Shown here one piece after another: positions 10,630 through 24,700 of a stretch of DNA of 64,000 bases. The position numbers were made by a program, and so were the translations under genes. The notes under the pieces are model-generated. The model was given only the letters and a program-made list of their open reading frames with translations. It was not told where the DNA came from and ran no database searches. Numbering within the stretch: position 1 is the first letter of the stretch; each line of letters begins with the position of its first letter. Source of the stretch: Cyanophora paradoxa (lineage: Eukaryota > Glaucocystophyceae > Cyanophorales > Cyanophoraceae); the NCBI GenBank assembly GCA_004431415.1, contig QPMI01000267.1:20730-84729 (forward strand), given 5' to 3'.

Positions 10630-13318
10630 CTATAGATCTGGTGAAGAGGAGAGATGCAGGAGGGCGTCGGGGGAGGACTTCTGGCGGGCGTGGTGCGAGA
10701 GGAAGAGGAAGGGGCTCCTTCCGGCGGCGGCGGCGGCGGCCCCCGCCCCCGCCCCGCCGGCGGCCGCCTTCTTGATGGGCGAGGTCGTCTCCGGCTTCAC
10801 CGCCACCTTCTTCCGCCGCCCGCTCTCCCCCGGCCCCGCCCCCGCCCCGCCCCCGCCGGCCAGCCGCGTCGGCGAGCGCGAGGCGAGCGACTGCCGGCGG
10901 GGTCGGCGGGCGGGGCGGGGCGAAGGCAGCGGGGCGCGGGCGCACGCGGGAGGATGTGCCGGGGGAGCCGTCGCTCGCGGGGAGCCCGGCGCCGCCGCCG
11001 CCTGCGCCGCCTGCGCCGGCTGCGCGCCGGAGGCCTCCTCCGGGGCGGCGGGGTCCACCCCCGTGAGCTCCGTGAGGGCCTGCGAGGGCGTCAGGGGGCC
11101 GGCAGAGGAGGGGCCGGGGCCTCGGGGCGGGCCTTGACGTGCGCCTCGACGCCCGCGGCGAGCGGCTCGAAGTGCTCCCGGAAGTCTGCCCGCGGCGGCC
11201 CGTCGGGGGCGGGGGCGGCCGCGGCGGGCGGCGCGCCGGGCGGCGGGGCGGACCGCGGAGCTCGTGGGTGAGGGTGCCGTCGGTGAGGAGCTGCCGCCCG
11301 TGCGCCACCACCATCCCCACCTGCCCGGCTCAGCGCCGCGCCGGCGGCGGGGCGGGGCGGTGGCGGGGGCCGTGCCTCGCGGCCGATCTCGCGGAAGAGG
11401 CGTGCGCCGTCCTCGAGGGCGGCCTGCAGCTTCTGCAGCTGCCGCGGGTCCGCCTGCAGCTCCTCCATCCCTGCGCCCCGTCGCCGGCGGCGGCGGCTGC
11501 GGGGCGGCGGGGGCGGGGCGCACCGAGGTCGCGCGACTGGCGCTGCTCCTCCTCGATCTTCGCCACCTTGCCCCGCACGAACTGCATCCGCTTCTGCAGC
11601 CCGTCCAGCAGCGCCCTACCCCCACCGGCCCCTCGGCCCCGTCTCGCGCCCGCCGCCGGCGGGGCGGGGCGGGGCGGACCGGCGGGCGCGGAGGTGGTCG
11701 AGGGCGTAGCGGGAGAAGTGGATGCCGGCGGTGCGGGCGGCGTCGAAGCGGGGCCCAGCGCGCGCCTGCACGACGTCCCGGATGCACCCGTGCAGCTCCC
11801 CCATCGCGTACTGCGACGCAAGCAGAACCGGCCTGCCGCGGCCCCACCTCAGCCGCCTTCGCGGGGCGGGGCGGGCGGGGGGCGCGCTTGTCGAGGGGGC
11901 GGAAGTCGCGCTCGCGGGCGGGGCGCTCGACGGTGGCCTGGAGCTCGAGGCGGGAGTGGCGGACGGCGATGCCGAGGAGGCGCTCCTGGAGCTTCTCGCG
12001 GGCGGCGGGGATCTGCGCCAGCCGCCCCTCCACCTCCCGCAGCTCCGCCTCCAGCTCCCGCTTCCGCTGCGCGCGGCCCCCGCCCCCTCAGCGGGGCCGG
12101 CGGGCCGGGAGCGGGGCGGGGCGGGCCTGGAGGAGGGCCTCCTCCTCCGCCTGGATGCGGGCCTCCTCCTTGCGCGCGCTCTCCATCTCCCGCCGCTTCT
12201 CCGCCTCCGGGTCCACCCGCCGCGCCGCCTGCGCCCAGTCGGACGCGTCGCCCGGGCCAGGGGGGTGCGGGGCGGGGCGGTGCGGGGCGGGGCGGGGCGG
12301 GGCGCACGGCGACGCGGACGGTGGGCTTCTCGAGGGACTGGAGGAGGTGGTCGAAGAAGGCGCGCAGGTCGGACTGGCGCGCGCGGAACGGCGCCTTGTT
12401 CGTCGCCTGCAGCAGCGCCTCCCGCCGCTGCACTGCCAGCCGCAGGATCTCCGCCAGCGCCGCCCCCCGGTCGGGCCCCGCCGGCTGCGGCGGGGGCGGG
12501 GTGGAGGGCCCGGCGGAGGCGGCGGAGTCGAGCCCCGGGGGCAGCATGCCGCGCAGCACGGGGCTGGCGGCGGGGGAGGGGGCGGCGCTGAGGGGGATGG
12601 AGCCGAGGGCGGCCTCCTTCTCGCGGATGGCGGCGATCGTCTCCTCGGCGCGCGCCAGCAGCGCCCGCTCCGCCCCGAGGTCGTGCTTCAGGCCGGCCGC
12701 CGCCGCGCACACCGCCGCCACCACCTGCGGGGCCAGCGCCGCCCGCTCCCCGCCCCCGTGCCCCGCCAGCTTCTCCCTCAGCTGCCGCATCGAGGCGAGC
12801 ATCCGCCTGTGCGCCTCCGCCCCCCCGTCCATGCTCACCGAGAGCAGCGACACCAGCTCCTCCATCCCGCTCCCCTCCGGCGGCCAATCCCGCATCACGT
12901 TCTGCTCCGTTCGCGGCGCCGTTGAGCGCCCCGCGTTTCCCTGGCCGGGGCGCCCGCGGGGCCCTCGGGCGTACCTCGAAGATGTTCTGGAGCGCATCCG
13001 ACGCGAAGAACACCTGCGAAAAGGAAGGATAAGGAACGCGGCGCTGAGGGAGGCGGCAGCCCGCGCCTGCGAGAATGACGGCTTCGGCTGCTTTACGGAG
13101 GACGAGGATGCCCCAGCTGAAGCCTCTCCTGCTGCGGAGCCAGACGCCTCTTCTTGCTGCTGCTTCTGCTGCTGCGCCGGCTGCGCCGGCACCTGCGGCT
13201 TAAGCCCATCCCGTGGGGACGCGTTGGCCTCCCTACGCAGCCGTCTCGCCCAATCCTTCCACAAGTCGATCCTCTCTTTTGCATCTACGGGCAGGCTTAG
13301 CGGCGAAAACGCTCCGCA
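10630..13318 (-). CDS. Coiled-coil protein of unknown function
   Basis: I do not recognise the family. On the minus strand a multi-exon frame runs from DLWKDWARRLRREA (near 13270) through an alanine/glutamine-rich stretch and a short exon FFASDALQNIFE. It continues with helices such as GGAEAHRRMLASMRQLREK, LRAFFDHLLQSLEKPTV, REMESARKEEARIQAEEEAL and QKRMQFVRGKVAKIEEEQ. It ends in a Pro/Ala/Arg-rich basic tail (KPETTSPIKKAA) with a stop at 10630. The heptad-like, charged segments suggest a coiled-coil scaffold. The 5' end is open: an in-frame stop lies near 13327 with no ATG after it, so a short upstream exon is likely. Introns are G-rich on the plus strand and C-rich on the coding strand. Confidence 0.6.
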
Positions 13319-16109
<2,791 letters not shown>

Positions 16110-16897
16110 CAGCTCCCGTGTACAAACGCTGCCCCGACTTCGATCCCCGCGACCGCCACATGGGCCGGCACCCCACGGGCCTCAATTTAAAGATACAAAA
16201 ACCCCTCCTTTCCGGGAGCCCGGCGGCCCTCGAGGGGAACCCTGAGCCCTATTGATCATGAGTTAGAGAAAGGGGGGCGCTCGGCGGCTATGAATTTCAA
16301 TGCGAGTGACAAGTTCCGAGTTCGAAGTATACGTAGGATCACATGTACATGGAGCTATAGTGACTCATGATCAGTGAACATATAGCATGAAGTGAATCCT
16401 ATATAGCTAAACATATATAAGCCCGAGCTCGAGCTCGAGGAGGCCGGGGGAGGGGGGGGCCGGCCGCGGGGGGCGGAGGCGCATGGGGCGCTATATATAT
16501 ATAGTTACCCCATTTATTATTATAAATTCATGCATGCGCACTAGCTCGATCCGGATCCCTGCGCATGCGATATCGATATCGATATCGATCGATATACTCG
16601 AGCTCGAGCTCGATTGAGAGCTCGGCCGTGTGCGCGCGCGCGGGGCCGGGCCGGCACCGGCGCCAGCTAGCCCCCGCGAAATTCAAGCTAATTATAAAAA
16701 GGACAGCGCCCCATGCGCATGCATATGCAGAACCTATATAAGCTATATATATATAGGCTAGATCTAGAGGGACTGATCGACGGGGCTATAAATTGAAATT
16801 CCCGCTGGGGATCGCCCATTCGAAGTTCGATCGCCCGCCGCCGACCTACCGCACCCGTTACAATTATCTCAGGGCCCGCGCGCGCGCTCACGCCACC
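16110..16897. other. Palindrome-rich intergenic island
   Basis: No gene is visible. Base composition falls to near 50% G+C, and the stretch is dominated by self-complementary words: GAGCTCGAGCTCGAG at 16425-16439, alternating ATATAT at 16493-16502, and a continuous run of GATATC/ATCGAT/CTCGAGCTC words at 16568-16612. The SDR promoter must lie at its right end. Confidence 0.6.
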
Positions 16898-19075
16898 ATG
16901 AACTACCAAAACTTCACCGTCCTGATTACCGGTGAGCGCCCCTGCTCCGAGGCTCAGCGGCTCTCGTCAACGTAATCGCTCTCCCGAGCACCCCGTCCCG
17001 GAATATGAATGCGGGCTCTCTCTGACTTTCACGCGGAGGCGCTGGTTCGGGGATCGGCCGCTCGTTGGCGTCGTGCTTCGCCGAGCGGGGCGCGAACGTC
17101 GTACTGGTCGACCGCACCCAGCGCGAGCTTGAGAACTGGTGCGCTCTCCCGTGGGGCGCGTGAAATCATGAGCGGCGCTCAAGCGCGTACCTCGGAAAAT
17201 TTACGCAGTGCGCGGGAGTGCAAGGAGAAGTACGGCGTGCGCCCGTACCGCTTTCGCTTTTACTGGCTTAATCTCGCGGCTGATATTTTGCTCCCGACTC
17301 GCCCGCCGCGCCCGCGCGCTGCCGGTTCAGGACCGACTGATCCACTTCGTCTCCGACCTCACGCGCGTCGAGGATCTCCAGCGCCTCGTCGGCGAGACCG
17401 TGAACCGGTTCGGCGGAATTGATGTGCGCCGCCAGCCGAGAGCTCGAATTCGATTGTTCGCAGCCCACGATATATATTTATATAATTAAGCGCTGACTGC
17501 CTGTCGATGCGTACAGGTCCTCATTAACAACGCTGTGCGCACAGTTGCAGCACCTGCATGCGCAGCCTCGAGCTCTGAATTCAACCGAATTAATATCCCG
17601 CGGGCCCAATCATTGAATATCCCGCACGATCAAGCCCTTGAAGCTCAATTATAAGCTGACCATCCCCCGCGCGCGCTTTTGTGCAGGGCGTTCTCGATGG
17701 CAACAAGCGCGCACAGGAGGCAAACCTTGCCGAGTGGGAGTACTGCATGGTACGTGCGAAACTGTCCAATCGATGTCTACAATTTAGCAAATCGCTTTCG
17801 CGGCCGCGGACCGGATTGTAAGAATCATTTCGTTTTCAGGACGTGAACCTCCGTGCCCCGATGCACCGTGCGCATATATATATGCATGCGCCCCCGTGCT
17901 CCGCCACGCCATTTGAAATTGCGGCCTGTAATTATAATGAGCGCAACTGATTGCCGCATGCACATGTATGCGCAGTTACTCGCCTCGCGCTTGGTAAATT
18001 CCCAATCTACATTTAATTATAGCCGCCGGGCCGCGCTGGTTCAGTTAACGCTTAACTCGCGCAGAGAACATGATTCAGCGGCGCGACCCGAACCGGCCGA
18101 AGGCCATCGTCTTCATGGTGCGAAAGTTTTGAATTTAAATCCCCGTGGGCGCGGCTGCATTTCACGATCACTTTCATCTGCTGATCACGATCACGGTACC
18201 GGTGGTGCGGGGCTGCAGACGGGCGGCTACGCGAAGGAGTCGCAGGCGCGGATGGCGGCGTACACGGCGACGAAGCACGGCCTGCGCGGCTTCGCCGGCT
18301 CCCTCTTCGAAGACGTCCGCGACCACGGTCCGCCGCCCCCGCCAGCGCCAGCCCCGGTTCCGCCCACGCCGCCCGCGCCCGGCCCTTAAGCTTGCTCCGA
18401 TCCGCCATATATATGCATCGAGCCGTGATTGATCGAGATTGCGATTCGACCGCATTCGGGGCGTACGCGCAGGCATCAAGGTCATCCAAATCTCGCCGGT
18501 GAGCCCAAATTAAATTGAACCGCGCTTAACTCCGCCAACAAGCGCGGATCGCGATCGGACCGTCGGACGGGTGGCAGGGGTACACGGCGACGAAGATGAC
18601 GGAGGAGGTGTTGAGCCGGACGGGGGGGCAGCGCTACGATGAGTCCCGCCTCGTGCGCCTCGCCGTCCCTCCTGATCATGAAGACCTACGCCCAGGCCTA
18701 GGGCCCCGGCCCCGGCCTGCATCTAGATCTGGCCCGGCCCTGGCCATAGGGCCGGGCCGCTGCACGGGCCGGGGCGGCCGCGGGGACTGTAGCTGTTTGT
18801 ATATAATTATTTATGATCTCACCGACGCTTTTCCCTCCGCAGCTGTCCCCGAGCGACATTGCCCGCACGATTTGCTTCGCCGTGAGCATTTTGCTTCGTA
18901 GCTATATAGCTATATATATATGTATAGATCGAACTCCATATCTTAAATTTGCTTACCGAATCCTGACTGGCCACGGTTTCGGGCCGGTGCCTCGGGTCCG
19001 CAGATTGAGCAGCCGCAAAACGTCTGTGTGACCGACATCGTGATCCGCGGCCAGCTGCCGCACACCCCATACTAG
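16898..19075 (+). CDS. Short-chain dehydrogenase/reductase (SDR)
   Basis: This is a classical Rossmann-fold NAD(P)-dependent oxidoreductase of about 260 residues; the substrate is unknown. The first exon MNYQNFTVLITG joins AGSGIGRSLASCFAERGA to give the TGxxxGxG cofactor loop, and LVDRT follows at the second strand. Downstream exons carry FVSDLTRVEDLQRLV, VLINNAG (the NNAG motif), EYCMDVNLRAP, and the catalytic YTATKHGLRGFAGSL, which supplies YxxxK. It continues with IKVIQISP and ends at TDIVIRGQLPHTPY with a TAG at 19073. It differs from its neighbours in having long (100-300 nt), AT-richer, palindrome-rich introns, for example around 17440-17690 and 17860-18060. The ATG at 16898 lies in a good context (CCACCATGA). 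Confidence 0.9.
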
Positions 19076-19595
19076 GCTCCACGGGCCGGCGCCCCGCCGG
19101 GCGGCCGCCGGCGCCCGGCGCGCACCTATAGCTGGACCCCTTGGCGACCCGTAATGTCAGTTTTTCGCGGGGGCCGCGCCTCCGGTTTACAATTTGCAAT
19201 ATTAATTGCAATTTTGCTGCTGTCGACGTCGACGTCGATCCGATGATCAACCCATGGTCATGATCAATGCGCATGCGCGTATACGTACATTCAAGATCAT
19301 GATCAATTATACGTACATGGGCACTATATATATAGCTAAAGGTTTTCGCACTTCGAACTCGCGAATTTTGCAGCTGGGGGGAGAAAACAGGGGGGTAGAG
19401 GTCACTGGAGCTCCTCGTCGCGCATCGATCAACGTGTGATGAGAAGCCGCTGAGCTAGCGTGCGGATCCGGAAGCACAGCGAGCGGAAGCCAGGGAGACC
19501 GACGTCGAAGCGCGGAAGCCCGGCCTGAGCCCGACCTGAGATCTGCCAACAGCTCCAGCCACGTACCAGCGCTCCAGCCACGCACGTTCGCTAGC
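19076..19595. other. Intergenic region with palindromic tracts
   Basis: No gene is recognised. A G+C-rich half is followed by alternating GTCGAC/GACGTC words at 19222-19240 and repeated CATGATCA, GCGCATGCGC and ACGTAC words at 19257-19318. A GGGGGG tract with AGAAAACAGGGGGG lies near 19376-19396. The promoter of the following gene is presumably here. Confidence 0.5.
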
Positions 19596-21457
19596 ATGGC
19601 ATACGGGACCGACGTGCGTCACCCAACGCTGGGCTGTGGCGGCGTGGCTGACGCGCGCACCGCAGACGCTCTTCTCCGTGTCGCGAGCGATACCGGTGAC
19701 GCGCCAGGCGCTCCAGAACCTCTCCGTGCTCGACGAGGACACGCGGTTCCAGCTCTCCAGGGCGACCACGGAGGCGGTGCAGCTCCTGCGGCGCGTGCTC
19801 GCCTCCTCCGGCCCGAGTTGCAATTACATCGAACTCGACTTCGAGGGTGCGCTTTGGGTGCTGCTTCTGCTGGTGGTCGCGCCTCCGACGGGCCGCTCTC
19901 CAGGGAACTCGGAGCACGCGCAGGCGGTGTGCGAGGCAGCGGCGTTGATGCGGCACGCGCGGGCGCTCAAGCTGTGCGAGGTGTCGCTGGCGGCGTCGGC
20001 GCTGGCGGCGGCGTTGGGCGGGGCGGCGACGAGCCTCTTCCTGTACCGGGTGGCGGTGGCGGGGGAGGGCCAGGCCGAGCTCCTCGCCCGCCTCGACGAG
20101 ATCCAGGTCGAGACCCTCTCCCTCCAGGAGTCCGACTGCCCCGTAGCCCTCTCTGGCGCGCCCCCGCCCCCCGCCCGCCCGCCCCGCAGCCCCGTGCGAT
20201 CTCCGCCCCGCAGGGCGCCGCCAGAAGGAGCCATCCGAGTCGTGGTTCGGGCAGCTGGTGGGGCGCGGCGCGGCGGTGGCGCGCAAGCTCGTGGTGAAGA
20301 ACTGCAAGGGCCTCACGGACGGGGCGGTCCGGGCGCTTGCGGGGGTCCTGCGCGGCCCGCACCGCCTTGAGGAGGTGCACCTGTCGGGGGCCCCCGGCGT
20401 CTCCTCCGCGGCCTGGGCGGACCTTCAGCACGCCGTCGCCGCCCTCCGCGGCGCCGGCCACCGGCCCCCGCCCCCGGAGATCCGGTCCGCACGCGCAGCG
20501 CCCTCCTGGGGTCCGCGCTGACGGCTGCGGGGGCCAGGGTGGAGGGGCGGCGCCTCGAGGAGGGCACCGCGCTGCCCCCCGCCGGTCCCAGCAAGCGCCC
20601 GCGCTCCTCCCTCGAGGGCGCCGACCCGCACGAGGACTCCGACGGCACCAGCGCCCCCGCCGCCGCCCGGGCCCCGCCCCGGCCCCGCCCCACCCCCGCC
20701 CCGCGCGGCCCCACCCCGCCCCCGGAGGCACCGGCCGGCTCTTCGTCAGCCCCCGTGCCGTCCGCGGGCCCCTCGGCCACTCGCAAAGCCGCCACTACGC
20801 CAGTCGCCGGTGCGTCTCGCGCTCGAAAGGGCCTGCCAGCCGCTGAGGCCCCGCAGACGAACGTGTGCCGGCTGCTCCTCCGCCAACGGCCGCCGAGCAG
20901 CCGAGCGGGCAGGGCGAAGAAAGCCCCGCAGGGAAGGGGGCCGGCGGGAGGCGCCTACCCCCGGCCGACGCAGGAAGTCACGCGCAGACCGAGCCCCGTA
21001 AGGCGCGGCGGGCGGGGGCGCCGGAGCAGCGGCAACGGGCGCGGGGCGGGGGGGCGATGATGCTGCTGGCGGAGGCGGTGTGCGCGGAGCGGGGCGGGAG
21101 CGAGGCGAGCGCCTCAAGCAGCGACGACGAGGAGGGGCCGCAGGGGACCCTCCTCTGGCTCCGCCGCCTCCACTCCGATGCCCCGCCTGTGCCCCTCTGG
21201 CTGCCCCTCCGCGGCGAGGGCGCCGCCGCCGCCGCCACCCTCCCCGCCCTCCTCGGTCCGCCGGCCCCGCCCCGCACGCCGGCCCCGCGCTGAGGGGGCC
21301 GGGCGCTGCAGCGGCGGCAAGCGCGCTCTTCGAGGAGAAGGTGGTGGAGCTCTGGGACGCGCGCCTGAACGGGGTGCAGAGCGCGACGGACGCCCTCGCC
21401 GCCCCGCCCGGCACCGCCTTCTACGCCGCCACCCCCCGCGACCTCGCCTCCCACTAG
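19596..21457 (+). CDS. Leucine-rich-repeat-like protein, unknown function
   Basis: ATG at 19596 opens a short first exon (MAYGTD) that splices near 19614/19670 to TLFSVSRAIPVTRQALQN. Helical exons with LSRATTEAVQLLRRVLAS and CNYIELDFE follow. Later comes an LRR-like stretch: KLVVKNCKGLTDGAVRALA, then LEEVHLSGAPGVSSAAW. The second half is a low-complexity Ser/Pro/Arg region with KRPRSSLEGADPHEDSDG, then a final exon, SALFEEKVVELWDARLNG, ending ATPRDLASH with a stop at 21455-21457. The LRR units are few, so an RNI-like fold is only inferred. Exon limits in the 20.5-21.3 kb low-complexity part are uncertain. It does not resemble any enzyme I know. Confidence 0.6.
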
Positions 21458-21742
21458 CACCAGTACCCTCCCGCCCCCTGTTCCCGCCCATCCCTTCGTT
21501 CGCGATTGGGGCTCTGTAACTCGCTGCATTTTGTTTCAAGACTTCTCTTTGAAACGTGCAACTCTCCCCCCAGAGAATCTTTTCGAATGCATGTGCCCCG
21601 CGCCCCAGAGAGAGGGCCCCAGCATTCAGCACTCGCGCGCCGCAGTCCTTGCAATTGTGCTCTTGAATGTACACTGCAGCTGCCTTGAGCTCCGGTACAG
21701 CGGCGCGTGCGCACGGTGAATGTACAGCGGGCGGCCGGGCCC

Positions 21743-24700
21743 TCAGCTGCCCCAGGTGGAGCCGTAGTAGGGAGACGGCGAGGGCGCCGAGTACGAGTCC
21801 GAGTAGGGCAGCGGGCTGAATGGCATGCCCGTGTAGGGGGACCACATGGAGGAGGTGGGGAGCGCCGGGCTCGCCGGCGGGGCGCTCGCGGTGTAGGCGC
21901 TGGTGGAGGAGGCCGGGGCGCTGTGCGCCGAGTACGAGCCCGTGCCGGCGGTGAAGGTCGCCTGCGCCTGCGGGTTGTACGAGCTGGCAGCGTGGCTGCC
22001 AGCCGCCGCCGCCGCCGCCGCCGTCGAGCCGGCTGCGGTCGCAGTCGAGCCGGCCGCCGCCGCCGAGGCGAGGGCAGAGGGCTGGAGGAAGGTCGGGACG
22101 GCGCCCTGCGAGTACGAGGCCTGCGCGCTGGAGCTCCCGCGCTGGGCGGACGCCGAGGAGGCCGAGGCCGGCGCCGAGCTCTGCCGCGAGCTGCTGGGCG
22201 CCGGGGGCGGCAGGAAGGTCGGCACGTTGTCCCGCGACTCTTGCGTGGCCCCCGTGTAGCCCGAGTAGCTCGCCGCCGCCCCCGCCGAGGAGGCGTACGT
22301 GCTCGACGAGGAGCGCGTGTCGACCCGCTCCCGCTGCGAGCCCGAGCTGCCCGACTGGCTCTGCTGAGCCCGCGACTGCGGCTGCGAGTAGGCTGCCGCC
22401 GCCTGCGAGTAGGCCGCCTGCGCCGTCTGCGTGTAGGCCTGCGCCGCCTGCGCCGCCTGCGAGTAGGCCGACTGCGGCTGCGTGTACGTCGTCTGCGCCG
22501 CCTGCGAGTAGGCCGACTGGGCCGTCGGCGCCGCCTGCGAGTAGCCGGCCTGCGCCGCTTGCGAGTAGGCGGACTGGGCCGTCTGGGCGGCCTGCGTGTA
22601 GGCGGACTGCGCCGCCTGCGCCTGCGAGTAGGCGGACTGGTCGGCCTGCGAGTAGGCGGACTGCGTGGCCTGGGCGGCCTGCGTGTAGGCCTGCGAGGCG
22701 GTCTGCGCGCGGCTCGACGAGGACGAGACGCCCGAGGCGGAGCTGCCCGCCCCGGAGGCCCCCACGCTCGAGAGACCCGCCCCCGTGGCCGGCAGGCTTG
22801 TCCCCGAGACGCCGGCGCCGGAGCCGCTCGAGGAGGAGAGGCCGATGGCCGGGAGGGCGCTCTGGGCCTGCACAGGAGCAGCCGGCGCGGCCTGCGGGAG
22901 CTGGAGCTGCTGGGCCTGCTGCTGGTAGGCGGCCTGCTGCTGGTAGGCGTACGCCTGCTGCATCTGCTGCTGCATGTATTGCTGCTGCATCATCAGCTGC
23001 TGCATCTGCTGCATCTGCATCTGGTACGCCGCCTCCAGACCCCCCGCCGCCGCCCCCGCCGGGTACCCCGCCGCCGCCGCCGCCGCCATCGCCGCGGAGG
23101 CCGCCGCAGCCGTGGCCGGGTCCTGCGGCACCTCTTCCGCCGCCGCCTCTTCCTCCTCCTCTTCTCCCCGCGCGGCCGCCTGCCCTCCGCTGGACCGGTT
23201 CCGCGTCCGGCCTCGCGACTCGCTCCGGCCACTCGCGCGGCCGGCACCCGACTCGGCTGCGCCTGCAGCCCGACCAGCCGATCCGCGCCCGGCCGCTCCT
23301 TGAGCGCCTGCCGTGGCCGCCGAAGCACGTGGCGCGGTGGCGGCAGCGCCGGCGGCGGAGCGCGCTCCAGCGGAGGCGGCGCTGGGGCGGCCGGCGGAAG
23401 AGGCCCGGGAGGCGGGCGGCTGCGGCGTCCCCGTGGCGCTCGATGCGCGCGATCCGGCTGCCGCTGCTGCACCCGTCGCCTTGCTCGTCACTCGCACCGC
23501 TGTTCCCGTTGCACTCGTTGCCACAGCTGCCACCGGAGCCGGCGGGAGCGGCGGGGCAGCGGGGGTGGCGGAGCCAGCATTGCGGCGACGCGGGCTGCGC
23601 GGCGAGCAGCAGGCGTGGCCGGCGTAGCGGCGGGCGCCGGCGCGGCGGCTGCGGAGGCGGCTGCGGGGCGGCTGCGGGGGCGGCTGCGGGTGCGGCTGCG
23701 GGGCTGCCTGGGGGCCAGCTGCGGGCGCTGCGGGCGCGGCGCCTGCCGCCGGAGCGTCCTTCGTCCTCCGCTTCCGCTTCTTTGACGCCGTCGGGGCGCC
23801 CTCGCTGCCCGCCCCCGCAGCCGCCGAAGCAGACGCGGCGGCGGCGGCGGCGGCCGGAGCGGCGGCGGCAGTGGCCCGCGCGGCCGGAGCGGCCGAAGAG
23901 GAGGAAGCCGCCGGCGCAGAGGCCGCCGCCGGAGCGGCGGGGCTGGGGCGGCGGGGCGTCAGCGGAGGCGCCGGGGTGTCGGCCTTGGCCTTGCCGCGGG
24001 GCTTGCGGGGCGTGTGGACGGGCTCCTTGCCGCCGGCGAGGGAGCCGTCCATGACGCAGCGCACGGCGCGGTTGCCCCGAAGGCAGAGCTCCAGCTGCCC
24101 GTTGCGTGAGGCCGGCGGCGGGGGCGGCGGGGCGGGCGGGGGCGCACGAGGAGCTCGTAGAGGATGCAGTTGGTGGGCCCCAGCTCGCGCTCCGGGGCGT
24201 AGCGCTCCCCCGAGAAGGCCTCCAGCAGGTCCAGCGCCTGGCCTGCGCCCCGGCCCCCCGCTCGGCCCCCGCGGTGGCGGGGCGGGGCGGCGGGCGGCGC
24301 TGCGCGGGCACCGAAGAGGTCGTCGTCGGAAATGATGCGCATGACCTCCACCACGGCCGCCACCCGCTCCTTCGCCGCCCTGCCGCCACCGCCGTCGTCA
24401 CCTTGGCCCCGCAAGCGCGGCGACGGGGGGTGGCCCCTGGCGGGCCGACGCACTCCTTGCGGGCGACCTGAGTGCCCTTCTTGAGGGGCTTGACGGGGAG
24501 GTTGCGGAGGAGGGGGAAGCGCTCCGTCGTGCGCTCCGTCTGCGAGAGCTGGATCTTCGCCTCGCGCGCCGCCGCCCGCGCCTCCTGCGCCTGCTTTTCC
24601 GCCAGCTGCGCCGCCGGCGTCGGCCCCGGCGCCGCCGCTGCGCGCCCCGGCACTGCGGACCTCGCAGGACTGCTTCGCGCGCATGAGCTCGCTGAGGCAG

